DNA of 64,000 bases from Flavobacteriaceae bacterium (GTDB taxonomy: Bacteria; Bacteroidota; Bacteroidia; Flavobacteriales; Flavobacteriaceae). The stretch lies in assembly GCA_947446865.1 (NCBI GenBank), contig CANFHX010000010.1, forward strand, positions 30,031-94,030, read 5' to 3'. The notes under the pieces were generated by a model. That model did no database searches. It was not told where the DNA came from and saw nothing but the letters and a program-made list of their open reading frames with translations. Position 1 is the stretch's first letter, and the number at the start of each line of letters is the position of its first letter. Both the position numbers and the translations under genes were made by a program. Positions 42,459-50,685 of the stretch are shown here, piece after piece.

Positions 42459-42957
42459 CGCTTTGTTATACAATATCGCCCGTTTCATTTTGTTGCTTAT
42501 GGCACAAGTTCTAATATTCAATAATTTTAATTTTTTGGGTTACATCAATCCATATCCGTATATTTTATTTATTCTTTTATTTCCTGTAAACGGAAACAAA
42601 TATGGATTATTGGCTGCAAGCTTTTTACTTGGTATTACTATGGATTTATTTTGCAATTCGGGAGGTGTTCATACTGCAGCATGTGTATTACTTGCCTATC
42701 TAAGACCTTCCTTGTTTCGATTTTCCTTTGGATTAAGTTATGAGTACCAAACAGTAAGAATAAACGATGTGCTAACCCCTGAGCGATTTTCGTTTATCTT
42801 TTTAGGTGTAGTAATTCACCACATAACTCTATTTATATTAGAAATTTTTACGTTTGACTATTTTTGGAACATTATTCTAAGAACACTAGTTAGCACAATA
42901 TTTACAACAATCATCTGCATCTTAATAATTTACTTAATCAAGCCAAGTAAACGATGA
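42451..42957 (+). CDS. mreD: Rod-shape protein MreD
   Basis: 168 residues, five or six membrane helices and no soluble domain, as usual for MreD. Positions about 7-25, 33-55, 60-85, 100-120 and 135-160 are hydrophobic. FNFLGYINPYPYILFILLFP is typical. It overlaps mreC and mrdA by 8 and 4 bases. Individual sequence similarity in this family is weak, so operon position carries most of the identification. Confidence 0.9.
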   Translation: MNSALLYNIARFILLLMAQVLIFNNFNFLGYINPYPYILFILLFPVNGNKYGLLAASFLLGITMDLFCNSGGVHTAACVLLAYLRPSLFRFSFGLSYEYQTVRINDVLTPERFSFIFLGVVIHHITLFILEIFTFDYFWNIILRTLVSTIFTTIICILIIYLIKPSKR

Positions 42958-44927
42958 GAAAAGCCTTACTTCCATTATTAGTAATTATCACAGCTGGTTT
43001 GTTGATGGTACGCCTTTTCTATTTGCAAGTTATTGATGATTCTTTCAAATTAAAATCGGAAAATAACGCAATTAAAATCAAATACGATTATCCTGAAAGA
43101 GGATATGTTTATGATAGATATGGCAAACTATTGATTGCCAATCAGCCCTCCTATGACATAATGGTAATCCCTAAGGAAGTAAAAGAATTAGACACTACCG
43201 AATTATGCTCATTGTTAGATATCACCAAAGAGTTTCTTATTACAAAAATGAAGAAAGCCAGGGTATATAGCCCAATGCTACCATCTGTTTTTTTACCACA
43301 ATTAAACAAATTAGAGTATGCTGCCTTCCAAGAAAAAATTAGAAGATTTAGCGGATTTTATATTCAAAAGCGTTCTTTAAGAGACTATCAGGTTAATTTC
43401 GGAGCTAATGTGTTTGGCTTTATCACTCAAGTAAATGAGAATATAATAAAGAAAAATCCATATTATGTAGGTGGTGATTTAATTGGAAAACAAGGTATAG
43501 AGGAAAGCTACGAAACGTACCTAAGAGGACAAAAAGGAGTAAAATATCTTCTTAAAGATAAATTCAACAGAGAAATTGGTTCTTACAAGGAAGGCAAATA
43601 CGATACCATTGCTAAACAAGGGGATGACATTACCCTAACTATTGATGGGGAACTCCAAAAATACGGAGAAGAATTAATGGTAAATAAATGGGGCGGAATT
43701 GTTGCTATCGAACCAAAAACTGGAGAAATACTGGCTTTGGTTAGCGCGCCAAATTTTGATCCTGCCCTATTAGTCGGCCGACAACGATCTAAAAATTACA
43801 CTTTATTACATAACGATTCTATTGCAAAACCATTGTATGATAGAGGGTTACTGGCAGAATACCCACCAGGTTCTCCATTTAAAATTCTAACTGCTTTGGT
43901 GGCACTTCAAGAAGGCGTTATTGATGAAAATACAACTTTTTATTGCAACCACGGATTTAGCTTTGCTAGAGGCAGATTCATGCGATGTCACTGTAGTGGT
44001 GGTGCAAGACAATTATACACTGGTATTTACCAATCGTGTAATACCTATTTTTCAAATGTCTACATGAAAACCATAAATAAATACAATAGTCCTTCTTATG
44101 CCGTAGATGTTTGGAGTAATCATTTAAAAAGTTTTGGATTAGGTGCTTTCATGGGCTGCGATTTACCTATTGGCAAACGAGGTAAAATTCCAACTTCTAA
44201 AACCTACAAGAAATTATACCCTGGATGGCATTGGGATAGTAAAACAATTGTTTCTAATGCTATTGGACAAGGGGAAGTTTTAATGACTCCAATTCAATTA
44301 GCTAATCTGATGGCTACTGTTGCTAATAGAGGTTATTACTATACCCCTCACATTGCAAAAAAAATTAAAGGAGAAATATTAGATAAAAAATTTAGAACCA
44401 AGCACGTAACTACCATTAACAGGAAATATTTTGAGCCGGTAATAAATGGTATGAATGCCGTTTATGGAGCAGGAGGAACTGCTTCTGGACTTGGGGTAAC
44501 GGGTATAGAAATATGTGGTAAAACAGGAACTGCAGAAAATTATTTAAAAGTAAATGGAAAACGTGTAAAACTTCAGGATCACTCTATTTTTGTAGCATTT
44601 GCACCTAGAGATAATCCAAAAATTGCCATTGCAGTATTTGTAGAAAATGGGTATTGGGGAAAACGTTGGGCTGGACCAATTACTACTTTAATGATTGAAA
44701 AATATTTGAGAAGAAAAATCACAAAAGTGGATTTTGAAAAACGAATGTTAGAAGGAAGCTTAAAAGACCAATACAGCAAATTGTACCCTAGAAAACATCA
44801 AGACAGTATTGCAATTCTTAACAATAAAGTTAAAGATAGCATTTCTCAATCTAAACGCGAAAGCGATTCGATATTAGGAAAGCCAAGAAAAGAAATTAAA
44901 AAAGATTCTATTAAGAAAAAAGTATAA
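42954..44927 (+). CDS. mrdA: Penicillin-binding protein 2 (rod-elongation transpeptidase)
   Basis: 657 residues. It crosslinks peptidoglycan during elongation. One N-terminal helix (about 5-22), a dimerisation domain (YPERGYVYDRYGKLLIANQPSYDI), and the transpeptidase with SxxK as SPFK in YPPGSPFKILTAL, SxN as SCN in YQSCNTYF and KTG in GKTGTAEN. The tail after about 590 is Lys/Ser-rich and probably disordered. An HCSGGARQLYTG segment with Cys (about 345) is an unusual insertion near the active site. It shares one base with the following rodA start. Firm. Confidence 0.96.
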   Translation: MRKALLPLLVIITAGLLMVRLFYLQVIDDSFKLKSENNAIKIKYDYPERGYVYDRYGKLLIANQPSYDIMVIPKEVKELDTTELCSLLDITKEFLITKMKKARVYSPMLPSVFLPQLNKLEYAAFQEKIRRFSGFYIQKRSLRDYQVNFGANVFGFITQVNENIIKKNPYYVGGDLIGKQGIEESYETYLRGQKGVKYLLKDKFNREIGSYKEGKYDTIAKQGDDITLTIDGELQKYGEELMVNKWGGIVAIEPKTGEILALVSAPNFDPALLVGRQRSKNYTLLHNDSIAKPLYDRGLLAEYPPGSPFKILTALVALQEGVIDENTTFYCNHGFSFARGRFMRCHCSGGARQLYTGIYQSCNTYFSNVYMKTINKYNSPSYAVDVWSNHLKSFGLGAFMGCDLPIGKRGKIPTSKTYKKLYPGWHWDSKTIVSNAIGQGEVLMTPIQLANLMATVANRGYYYTPHIAKKIKGEILDKKFRTKHVTTINRKYFEPVINGMNAVYGAGGTASGLGVTGIEICGKTGTAENYLKVNGKRVKLQDHSIFVAFAPRDNPKIAIAVFVENGYWGKRWAGPITTLMIEKYLRRKITKVDFEKRMLEGSLKDQYSKLYPRKHQDSIAILNNKVKDSISQSKRESDSILGKPRKEIKKDSIKKKV

Positions 44928-46189
44928 TGAGAAATCAGAGTATCACGAACCATATTGATTGGATAAGCGTAGTCCTCTTTATTACATTGGTAATAATGGG
45001 CTGGCTAAACATATACTCCTCATCGCTATCTTCGGTAACTGGAGATGGTTCTATCTTCGATTTATCTCAATTTTACGGAAAGCAAATGCTGTACATTGCA
45101 TTAACCTTCCCATTAATATTAATTATACTATTTGTAGAAGGAAAATTTTACGAAAAATACGCCTCGGTAATTTATACTATTTCTGTATTATCAATTGCTG
45201 GTTTATTTATTTTCGGGAAATCCGTTAAAGGACAAGCCAATTGGTATTCGTTTGGTTCTTTCGGAATTCAACCGTCTGAATTTGCAAAAGCAGCCACAGC
45301 ATTAGCTTTAGCAAAATATTTATCGGATGTTCAAGTAAATCTAAAAAATGTAAAAGACCAAATAATAGCCTTAGCAATTGTGTTTTTCCCAGTAATATTA
45401 ATTGCAATTCATGACCCCGGTAGTGCTTTAATTTACATGATTTTCTTTGTGGTTCTATATAGAGAAGGTTTACCAGGTTGGTACTTGTTTTCTGGGTTTT
45501 CAGCAATTCTGTTATTCATTTTAATGCTAATTACCAACAATCCTTATATTGTAATTGGAATTGCATCTGTAGCATTAGTCATCAATTATTTTAGAAGTCG
45601 ATTAATTGATCGAAATATAATCGCGAGTAGCATAATATTAGTTCTAATTGCCATATTTTCCTTTTCAGTAAGTTTTGTCTTTAATAATGTTTTTAAACAA
45701 CACCATAGAGATCGTTTCAATATTCTTCTTGGAAAACAAGTAGACATGAAGGGAATTGGATACAACATCCACCAATCGGAAATTGCTATTGGTTCTGGAG
45801 GTTGGATTGGAAAAGGCTTTCTGGAAGGCACACAAACCAAAGGAGGTTTTGTTCCCGAACAACATACCGATTACATCTTTACTACTGTTGGTGAAGAATG
45901 GGGATTTCTAGGGTCCTTAATTGTTATTGGAATGTTTGTGGGATTAGTACTACGAATTATCTATTTAGCCGAAAGACAAAAAACTAAATTCAGCAGAGTT
46001 TATGGTTATTGTGTAGCCGGCATCTTGTTCATCCACTTCTTTGTGAACATTGCTATGGTACTGGGAGTATTTCCTACTGTAGGGATACCCTTACCCTTCT
46101 TTTCTTATGGAGGCTCTGGTCTTTGGGGTTTCACTATTTTGCTATTCATTTTCTTAAAAATGGACGCTAATAAAGTTAATGAGTGGTAG
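44927..46189 (+). CDS. rodA: Rod-shape peptidoglycan glycosyltransferase RodA (SEDS)
   Basis: 420 residues with about ten membrane helices. A SEDS-family enzyme that polymerises lipid II into glycan strands, paired with PBP2. Signature segments are IYSSSLSSV, FGIQPSEFAKAATALALA, HDPGSALIYMIFFV and the C-terminal TVGIPLPFFSYGGSGLWGFTI. There is an insert around residues 195-240 (NPYIVIGIASVALVINYFRSR) of two extra helices relative to E. coli. Last gene of the operon; a 131-base spacer precedes rpoD. Firm. Confidence 0.96.
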   Translation: MRNQSITNHIDWISVVLFITLVIMGWLNIYSSSLSSVTGDGSIFDLSQFYGKQMLYIALTFPLILIILFVEGKFYEKYASVIYTISVLSIAGLFIFGKSVKGQANWYSFGSFGIQPSEFAKAATALALAKYLSDVQVNLKNVKDQIIALAIVFFPVILIAIHDPGSALIYMIFFVVLYREGLPGWYLFSGFSAILLFILMLITNNPYIVIGIASVALVINYFRSRLIDRNIIASSIILVLIAIFSFSVSFVFNNVFKQHHRDRFNILLGKQVDMKGIGYNIHQSEIAIGSGGWIGKGFLEGTQTKGGFVPEQHTDYIFTTVGEEWGFLGSLIVIGMFVGLVLRIIYLAERQKTKFSRVYGYCVAGILFIHFFVNIAMVLGVFPTVGIPLPFFSYGGSGLWGFTILLFIFLKMDANKVNEW

Positions 46190-46320
46190 CTATTAAAGGA
46201 TAAAACTTGTCCTTACTTATATATATTATAGCAATTTCAAATTAAATTAATAAAAAATGTAACTTTTTTACAACTCGTTACGTATAACAAGCTGAACACT
46301 TTAATTTAAAGTAAAAAAAC

Positions 46321-47184
46321 ATGAGACAGCTAAAAATCACCAAGCAGGTAACCAACCGTGAAACTGCTTCCTTAGATAAATACCTACAAGAAATTGGAAA
46401 GGTTGATTTGATTACTGCCGACGAAGAGGTAGAATTGGCTCAAAAAATTAAAGCCGGAGATCAAAAAGCATTAGAAAAACTAACCAAAGCCAATTTGCGT
46501 TTTGTAGTTTCTGTTGCTAAACAATACCAAAATCAAGGACTTACACTTCCCGATTTAATTAACGAAGGAAACTTAGGTTTAATCAAAGCAGCCCAACGTT
46601 TTGATGAAACTCGTGGATTTAAATTTATATCGTATGCCGTTTGGTGGATTCGTCAATCGATTCTTCAAGCGCTAGCCGAACAATCTCGTATTGTTCGTTT
46701 ACCATTAAACAAAATTGGTTCTATCAATAAAATCAACAAAATGTACGCATTATTAGAGCAATCTAACGAAAGACCGCCATCTGCTGAAGAAATTGCAAAA
46801 GAACTAGACATGACGGTTAATGATGTAAAAGAGTCTATGAAAAACTCTGGTCGTCATTTATCCATGGATGCACCTCTTGTAGAAGGAGAAGATTCTAACC
46901 TATATGACGTTTTACGTTCAGGCGAATCTCCAAATCCTGATCGTGAATTAATTCACGAATCGTTGCGTACTGAAATTGAGCGTTCACTAGAAACCCTAAC
47001 TCCAAGAGAAGCCGACGTAGTTCGTTTGTACTTTGGTTTAGGCGATCAACACCCAATGACCCTAGAAGAAATTGGAGAAACTTTCGACCTAACTCGCGAA
47101 CGTGTTCGTCAAATTAAAGAAAAAGCAATCCGAAGATTAAAACATACTTCAAGAAGTAAAATCTTGAAAACTTATTTAGGATAA
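46321..47184 (+). CDS. rpoD: Primary sigma factor RpoD/SigA
   Basis: 287 residues, the short Bacteroidota housekeeping sigma without region 1.1. Region 1.2 starts near 10 ([18 protein letters not shown]), region 2 has [37 protein letters not shown], region 3 [13 protein letters not shown], region 4 [26 protein letters not shown]. It should recognise the TTG-N17-19-TAnnTTTG promoters seen throughout this window. Its 3' flank is a heptamer array forming a perfect 16-bp-arm hairpin, then a second terminator. Firm. Confidence 0.97.
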   Translation: MRQLKITKQVTNRETASLDKYLQEIGKVDLITADEEVELAQKIKAGDQKALEKLTKANLRFVVSVAKQYQNQGLTLPDLINEGNLGLIKAAQRFDETRGFKFISYAVWWIRQSILQALAEQSRIVRLPLNKIGSINKINKMYALLEQSNERPPSAEEIAKELDMTVNDVKESMKNSGRHLSMDAPLVEGEDSNLYDVLRSGESPNPDRELIHESLRTEIERSLETLTPREADVVRLYFGLGDQHPMTLEEIGETFDLTRERVRQIKEKAIRRLKHTSRSKILKTYLG

Positions 47185-47242
47185 ATTCCAATACATAAAT
47201 TCCAAATTCCAACCATTGGAATTTGGAATTTTTTCTTTGGAA
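47185..47242. repeat. Palindromic 7-bp-period array after rpoD, a likely terminator
   Basis: Units ATTCCAA, TACATAA, ATTCCAA, ATTCCAA, then the inverted ATTGGAA, TTTGGAA, TTTTTTC, TTTGGAA. AAATTCCAAATTCCAA (47197-47212) and its exact complement (47216-47231) flank a 3-base loop, followed by a T run. The array begins on the base after the rpoD stop. Confidence 0.9.
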
Positions 47243-47296
47243 TTTAATAAAAGCAACAACAGTTTCAAAGCTGTTCGTTTTTTGATTGATGATTGA

Positions 47297-47329
47297 AACT
47301 CCGGCTGATTACCGGAGTTTTATTTTTTT
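47297..47329 (+). terminator. Second intrinsic terminator before rpe
   Basis: AACTCCGG and CCGGAGTT around a 7-base loop, followed by TTATTTTTTTA. It lies immediately upstream of the rpe promoter box. Confidence 0.85.
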
Positions 47330-47334
47330 ATAAT

Positions 47335-47342
47335 TACCTTTG
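47335..47342 (+). promoter_or_regulatory. Promoter -7 box of rpe
   Basis: TACCTTTG, a perfect TAnnTTTG box, ends 16 bases before the ATG at 47359 and rules out the track start at 47293. Confidence 0.6.
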
Positions 47343-47358
47343 CAAAAACAACAACACA

Positions 47359-48024
47359 ATGATTAAAAACACCCTTATTGCACCATCTGTTCTCGCAGCC
47401 GATTTTGCTAATTTACAACGCGACATCGAGATGATTAATTCTAGTGAAGCCGATTGGTTTCATATTGACATCATGGATGGCGTTTTTGTTCCGAATATCT
47501 CTTTTGGAATGCCTGTTTTAGAAGCTATTTCTAAACACGCAAAAAAAACAATAGACGTTCACTTAATGATAATCGATCCTGACAGATATATTAAAACCTT
47601 TGCCGATTTGGGATCAAACATTTTGACCGTTCATTACGAAGCCTGCACACATTTACACCGAACCTTACAAGCCATCAAAGCCGAAGGAATGAAAGCTGGA
47701 GTAGCTTTAAACCCACATACAAACGTAAGTTTATTGGAAGATGTAATTAAAGACATCGACATGGTTTGCATCATGAGTGTAAACCCAGGTTTTGGAGGTC
47801 AATCATTTATAGAAAACACCTACAAGAAAATCAAAGACTTAAAAGAAATGATTGTTCGCAATAACGCTTCCACAATTATTGAAATTGATGGTGGAGTTAC
47901 CAATAAAAATGCAGTAGCATTAGTACAAGCTGGCGCCGATGTATTGGTAGCAGGAAATTATGTTTTTAAAGCCCAAGATCCAATTGCCACTATAAGCGAT
48001 TTAAAGAAAATCACTTCCCTATAA
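47359..48024 (+). CDS. rpe: Ribulose-phosphate 3-epimerase
   Basis: 221 residues from the ATG at 47359. The upstream start in the track lies inside a terminator and before the promoter box. The enzyme interconverts ribulose 5-phosphate and xylulose 5-phosphate in the pentose phosphate pathway. IAPSVLAADFANL, WFHIDIMDGVFVPNISFG with the metal His and Asp, VDVHLMI, MSVNPGFGGQSF and IEIDGGVTNKN are the family blocks. Terminator follows immediately. Firm. Confidence 0.96.
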   Translation: MIKNTLIAPSVLAADFANLQRDIEMINSSEADWFHIDIMDGVFVPNISFGMPVLEAISKHAKKTIDVHLMIIDPDRYIKTFADLGSNILTVHYEACTHLHRTLQAIKAEGMKAGVALNPHTNVSLLEDVIKDIDMVCIMSVNPGFGGQSFIENTYKKIKDLKEMIVRNNASTIIEIDGGVTNKNAVALVQAGADVLVAGNYVFKAQDPIATISDLKKITSL

Positions 48025-48054
48025 AAAAATGCTCCTGATGGAGCATTTTTTTTT
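48024..48054. terminator. Bidirectional terminator between rpe and the CBS gene
   Basis: AAAAAATGCTCC and GGAGCATTTTTT, 12-base arms and a TGAT loop, with T and A runs on each side; it serves both convergent genes. Confidence 0.9.
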
Positions 48055-48472
48055 AGTATTGTTCTAATAAATATTTTATTAAATCGGTAGTAGTTACAAT
48101 TCCTACAAGTAAATCGCCTTCTACTATAGGCAAAGCATGGAATTCACTTTTTGATAAAATTTGAGCCACTTCCCTAATGCTGGTATCTGGAGAAACTTTT
48201 ACTAGATTTTTAGCCATAACTTGTTCTATCGAAAACATATTATAAACCATAACATCTATTTCTTGTTCTTCTTCATCAATAGCATCGGCAAAAGAAATAC
48301 GAAGCAAATCGGTATAACTCAACATCCCAACAATAAGACTTCCATTTACTACCGGAATATGCCTAATGTGGTGTTTTTTAAACAAACTTTCTGCTTTAGT
48401 TAAATCATCACTCAGATGTAACTTAACTACATTTTTGGTCATTATGGTTGACACGGGGACTATCTGTTTCAT
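48053..48472 (-). CDS. CBS-domain pair protein
   Basis: 139 residues, two CBS motifs and nothing else (VSTIMTKNVVKLHLSDDLTKAESLFKKHHIRHIPVV, and MAKNLVKVSPDTSIREVAQILSKSEFHALPIVEG). CBS pairs bind adenosyl ligands and sense energy state; partner proteins are usually separate. Between the two motifs is an acidic insert DAIDEEEQEID. No enzyme domain, so a regulator. It is a single gene between the rpe terminator and the divergent dus promoter. Family firm, target unknown. Confidence 0.88.
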   Translation of the reverse strand: MKQIVPVSTIMTKNVVKLHLSDDLTKAESLFKKHHIRHIPVVNGSLIVGMLSYTDLLRISFADAIDEEEQEIDVMVYNMFSIEQVMAKNLVKVSPDTSIREVAQILSKSEFHALPIVEGDLLVGIVTTTDLIKYLLEQY

Positions 48473-48598
48473 ATCTTTTAATTTTTGTATTAAAATTACA
48501 AGTAATAGAGCGAAAAAAACATGATATTAATCAGCAAACTGAAAAGTATTTATTTAAAAATAAGTCCCTCAATAACCCATAACTCCGTAAAAGAGTAT

Positions 48599-48606
48599 TA
48601 TTTTTG
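48599..48606 (+). promoter_or_regulatory. Promoter -7 box of the dus gene
   Basis: TATTTTTG, matching TAnnTTTG, ends 16 bases before the ATG at 48623 and excludes the track start at 48521. Confidence 0.6.
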
Positions 48607-48622
48607 TACAAGAACAAATTTC

Positions 48623-49567
48623 ATGAGTTATACCCTACTATCTTCACCTTTACAAGGATTTACCGACTTCAGATTTAGAAACGCCTTAAACAAGTATTTT
48701 GGCGGAATTGACACCTACTATTCTCCCTATATCCGCTTGAATGGAAAGCTGACAGTTAAACCCTCTTATGAACGCGATTTGCTTCCGGAAAATAATTCTA
48801 GTTTAGAGGTAATTCCTCAAATAATAACCAATGATGCGGAGGAATTTTTATTTGTAGCAAAGTACGTTCAAGAACTTGGCTACAAGGAATTGAATTGGAA
48901 TTTAGGTTGCCCCTATCCAATGGTTACCAAATGCGGAATGGGCTCTGGATTAATAAGTGATTCGGAAAAAATTAATGCTATTCTAAATAAAGTACATTCC
49001 GAATCGGATATTATTGTATCTATGAAGATGCGTTTGGGATATGATACTACCGATGAAATTCTTAATGTTTTACCAATATTAGATACCTATCCAATAAAAA
49101 ATATTGCAATTCATGCACGTATTGGAAAACAACTTTACAAGGGAGGTGTTCATTTAGACGCCTTTCAACAATGCATTGACAACACCAAGCACAAGTTGTA
49201 TTACAATGGCGACATTACTACGGTATCTAAATTTAGAGAAATGCAAGAACGATTTCCTACCATAGACCATTGGATGATTGGTAGAGGATTAATTTCAGAT
49301 CCATTTTTACCAAGTATGATTAAAAACGATACTTTAGAATATCCAAAAAACAAAATGGAATTGTTTAGCGAATTTCATGAAACGCTTTATCAAGGATATA
49401 GTGAATCCTTATCAGGAGCCACGCATATCTTATTAAAAATGCACCATTTGTGGGAATATTTTTCAACTACTTTTTCCAACCCTCATAAAGTTGCCAAAAA
49501 CATCAAAAAAGCAAAGAGCATCCGAAATTATGAAGAAACCGTAAAAGAGATTTTTAAAAAGGGATGA
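48623..49567 (+). CDS. tRNA-dihydrouridine synthase
   Basis: 314 residues from the ATG at 48623. A flavoenzyme that reduces uridines in tRNA. LLSSPLQGFTDFRFR is the FMN-binding start, ELNWNLGCPYPMVTKCGMGSGL holds the catalytic cysteine (in KCGMGSG), MKMRLGYD and IAIHARIGKQLYKG the phosphate and uridine site, YYNGDI and WMIGRGLISDPFL the end of the barrel. The C-terminal helical domain binds tRNA. DusC or a Bacteroidota-specific type; the position modified is not certain. A strong terminator follows. Confidence 0.93.
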   Translation: MSYTLLSSPLQGFTDFRFRNALNKYFGGIDTYYSPYIRLNGKLTVKPSYERDLLPENNSSLEVIPQIITNDAEEFLFVAKYVQELGYKELNWNLGCPYPMVTKCGMGSGLISDSEKINAILNKVHSESDIIVSMKMRLGYDTTDEILNVLPILDTYPIKNIAIHARIGKQLYKGGVHLDAFQQCIDNTKHKLYYNGDITTVSKFREMQERFPTIDHWMIGRGLISDPFLPSMIKNDTLEYPKNKMELFSEFHETLYQGYSESLSGATHILLKMHHLWEYFSTTFSNPHKVAKNIKKAKSIRNYEETVKEIFKKG

Positions 49568-49592
49568 TCTAGAAATCAAATAATTATGTAAA

Positions 49593-49648
49593 AAAAAGAC
49601 CCAAACCTATCTTTTCTATAAGATTTGGTTTTGGGTCTATTTTTTTGC
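49593..49648. terminator. Terminator between dus and the 49675 gene
   Basis: AGACCCAAACC pairs with GGTTTTGGGTCT (one bulge), flanked by A7 and T7, so it can act on both convergent genes. Confidence 0.8.
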
Positions 49649-49674
49649 AATTAGTAAGCAAATTAAATTTAGTT

Positions 49675-50199
49675 TTATTTTTTCATCACAAAATTTAATA
49701 GCCATAAATTCTTAATGAATTTACCTATATTAACTAAAACTCCTAATGCCCATGTAACAAGGTTGTTGATTACAAAAAACAAAGTTTCTTTTACTGCTCT
49801 AACTAATATAACGGAAGTGTATAAACCTAATAATAGTTTAACGTAATTATCCATGAAATTATTAAATTCCATTACATGCATAAAGGTATAAGAAAAATAA
49901 ATAAACCCTATTGGCCACATTAATACAGTTACCGCATCAAAAATAAAATTAATCATGTATTCAAAATAAAACAAATAAATAGGATAATTTGAATTGTTTT
50001 CGTTGTATGCTAATGATTTAGTATCCCATAAACTACTAACTCTTGTCGCAGCTTTTCCCCATATTTTAAATGGTAAAATAAATGGAATGTAAATAAATAA
50101 ATAATACAGTGCTCCTAAAATTGCTTTAAGTGCATGTTCTTTAAAGTCAAATTCTCCAGTTTTTAATTCTACAGCAAATTGCTTTTCTTGATTTTCCAT
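49675..50199 (-). CDS. Membrane protein of unknown function
   Basis: 174 residues. Hydrophobic segments lie near 28-46, 80-105, 120-140 and 140-165; the first 25 residues are polar (GEFDFKEHALKAIL). Aromatic-rich (FYFEYMINFIFDAVTVLMWPIGFIYFSY). No family recognised and no catalytic motif seen. It is isolated: a terminator follows, and 450 bases of AT-rich sequence without genes precede it. Confidence 0.5.
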   Translation of the reverse strand: MENQEKQFAVELKTGEFDFKEHALKAILGALYYLFIYIPFILPFKIWGKAATRVSSLWDTKSLAYNENNSNYPIYLFYFEYMINFIFDAVTVLMWPIGFIYFSYTFMHVMEFNNFMDNYVKLLLGLYTSVILVRAVKETLFFVINNLVTWALGVLVNIGKFIKNLWLLNFVMKK

Positions 50200-50649
50200 A
50201 ATTAATTAAAAAATTTAGTTTTCTTACTCGTATGGCTTTTCAGTACCGCCTCGTTTATTAGAGTGGTATCTGAACTCCACTTTATCATAATTATTAACTT
50301 AAATTATTATTAATTACATAACAAAACTATTAAATAAAAACGATATTAATAATTTTTATCTTAAATCAAAAAAAAGGAAACTTAAAAAATTGTTAATAAC
50401 TTAAATTTTTAAATGAAAAAATCAAGTATCCAATGGGATAGAGGTAAATTATTTAAAAATGGATTTTTATATTTCTTTTGATAACATTATTTTATTTATT
50501 AATACATAAAGCCTTGTATAAAAGATATTTAAACTATTTATTGGTGTTTTACAAGCTAATTTAGTTTTCAGGAAATAGGTTTCCTAATTATTAATGTTTT
50601 CTGTATGCCAACTAAGAATTATAAATTTTAAAAGTTAAGCCTTCGGTTT
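50200..50649. other. AT-rich gene-free gap
   Basis: No supported ORF (longest is a 22-codon ATG frame near 50413). AGTACCGCC and GGTATCTGAACTCC form a weak inverted pattern near 50245-50280, probably the leader of the minus-strand gene. Otherwise very AT-rich. I see no RNA gene. Confidence 0.4.
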
Positions 50650-50661
50650 ATGTCTATTTTA

Positions 50662-50669
50662 TATATTTG
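50662..50669 (+). promoter_or_regulatory. Promoter -7 box of the HMG-CoA reductase gene
   Basis: TATATTTG, a perfect TAnnTTTG box, ends 16 bases before the ATG at 50686; it falls inside the track ORF start and so decides the real start. Confidence 0.6.
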
Positions 50670-50685
50670 CATTCAAGATAAAAGT

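Noticed and set aside
50230-50290. Small RNA in the 450-base gap
   Set aside because: Only weak inverted pairs, no promoter and terminator pair to define it.
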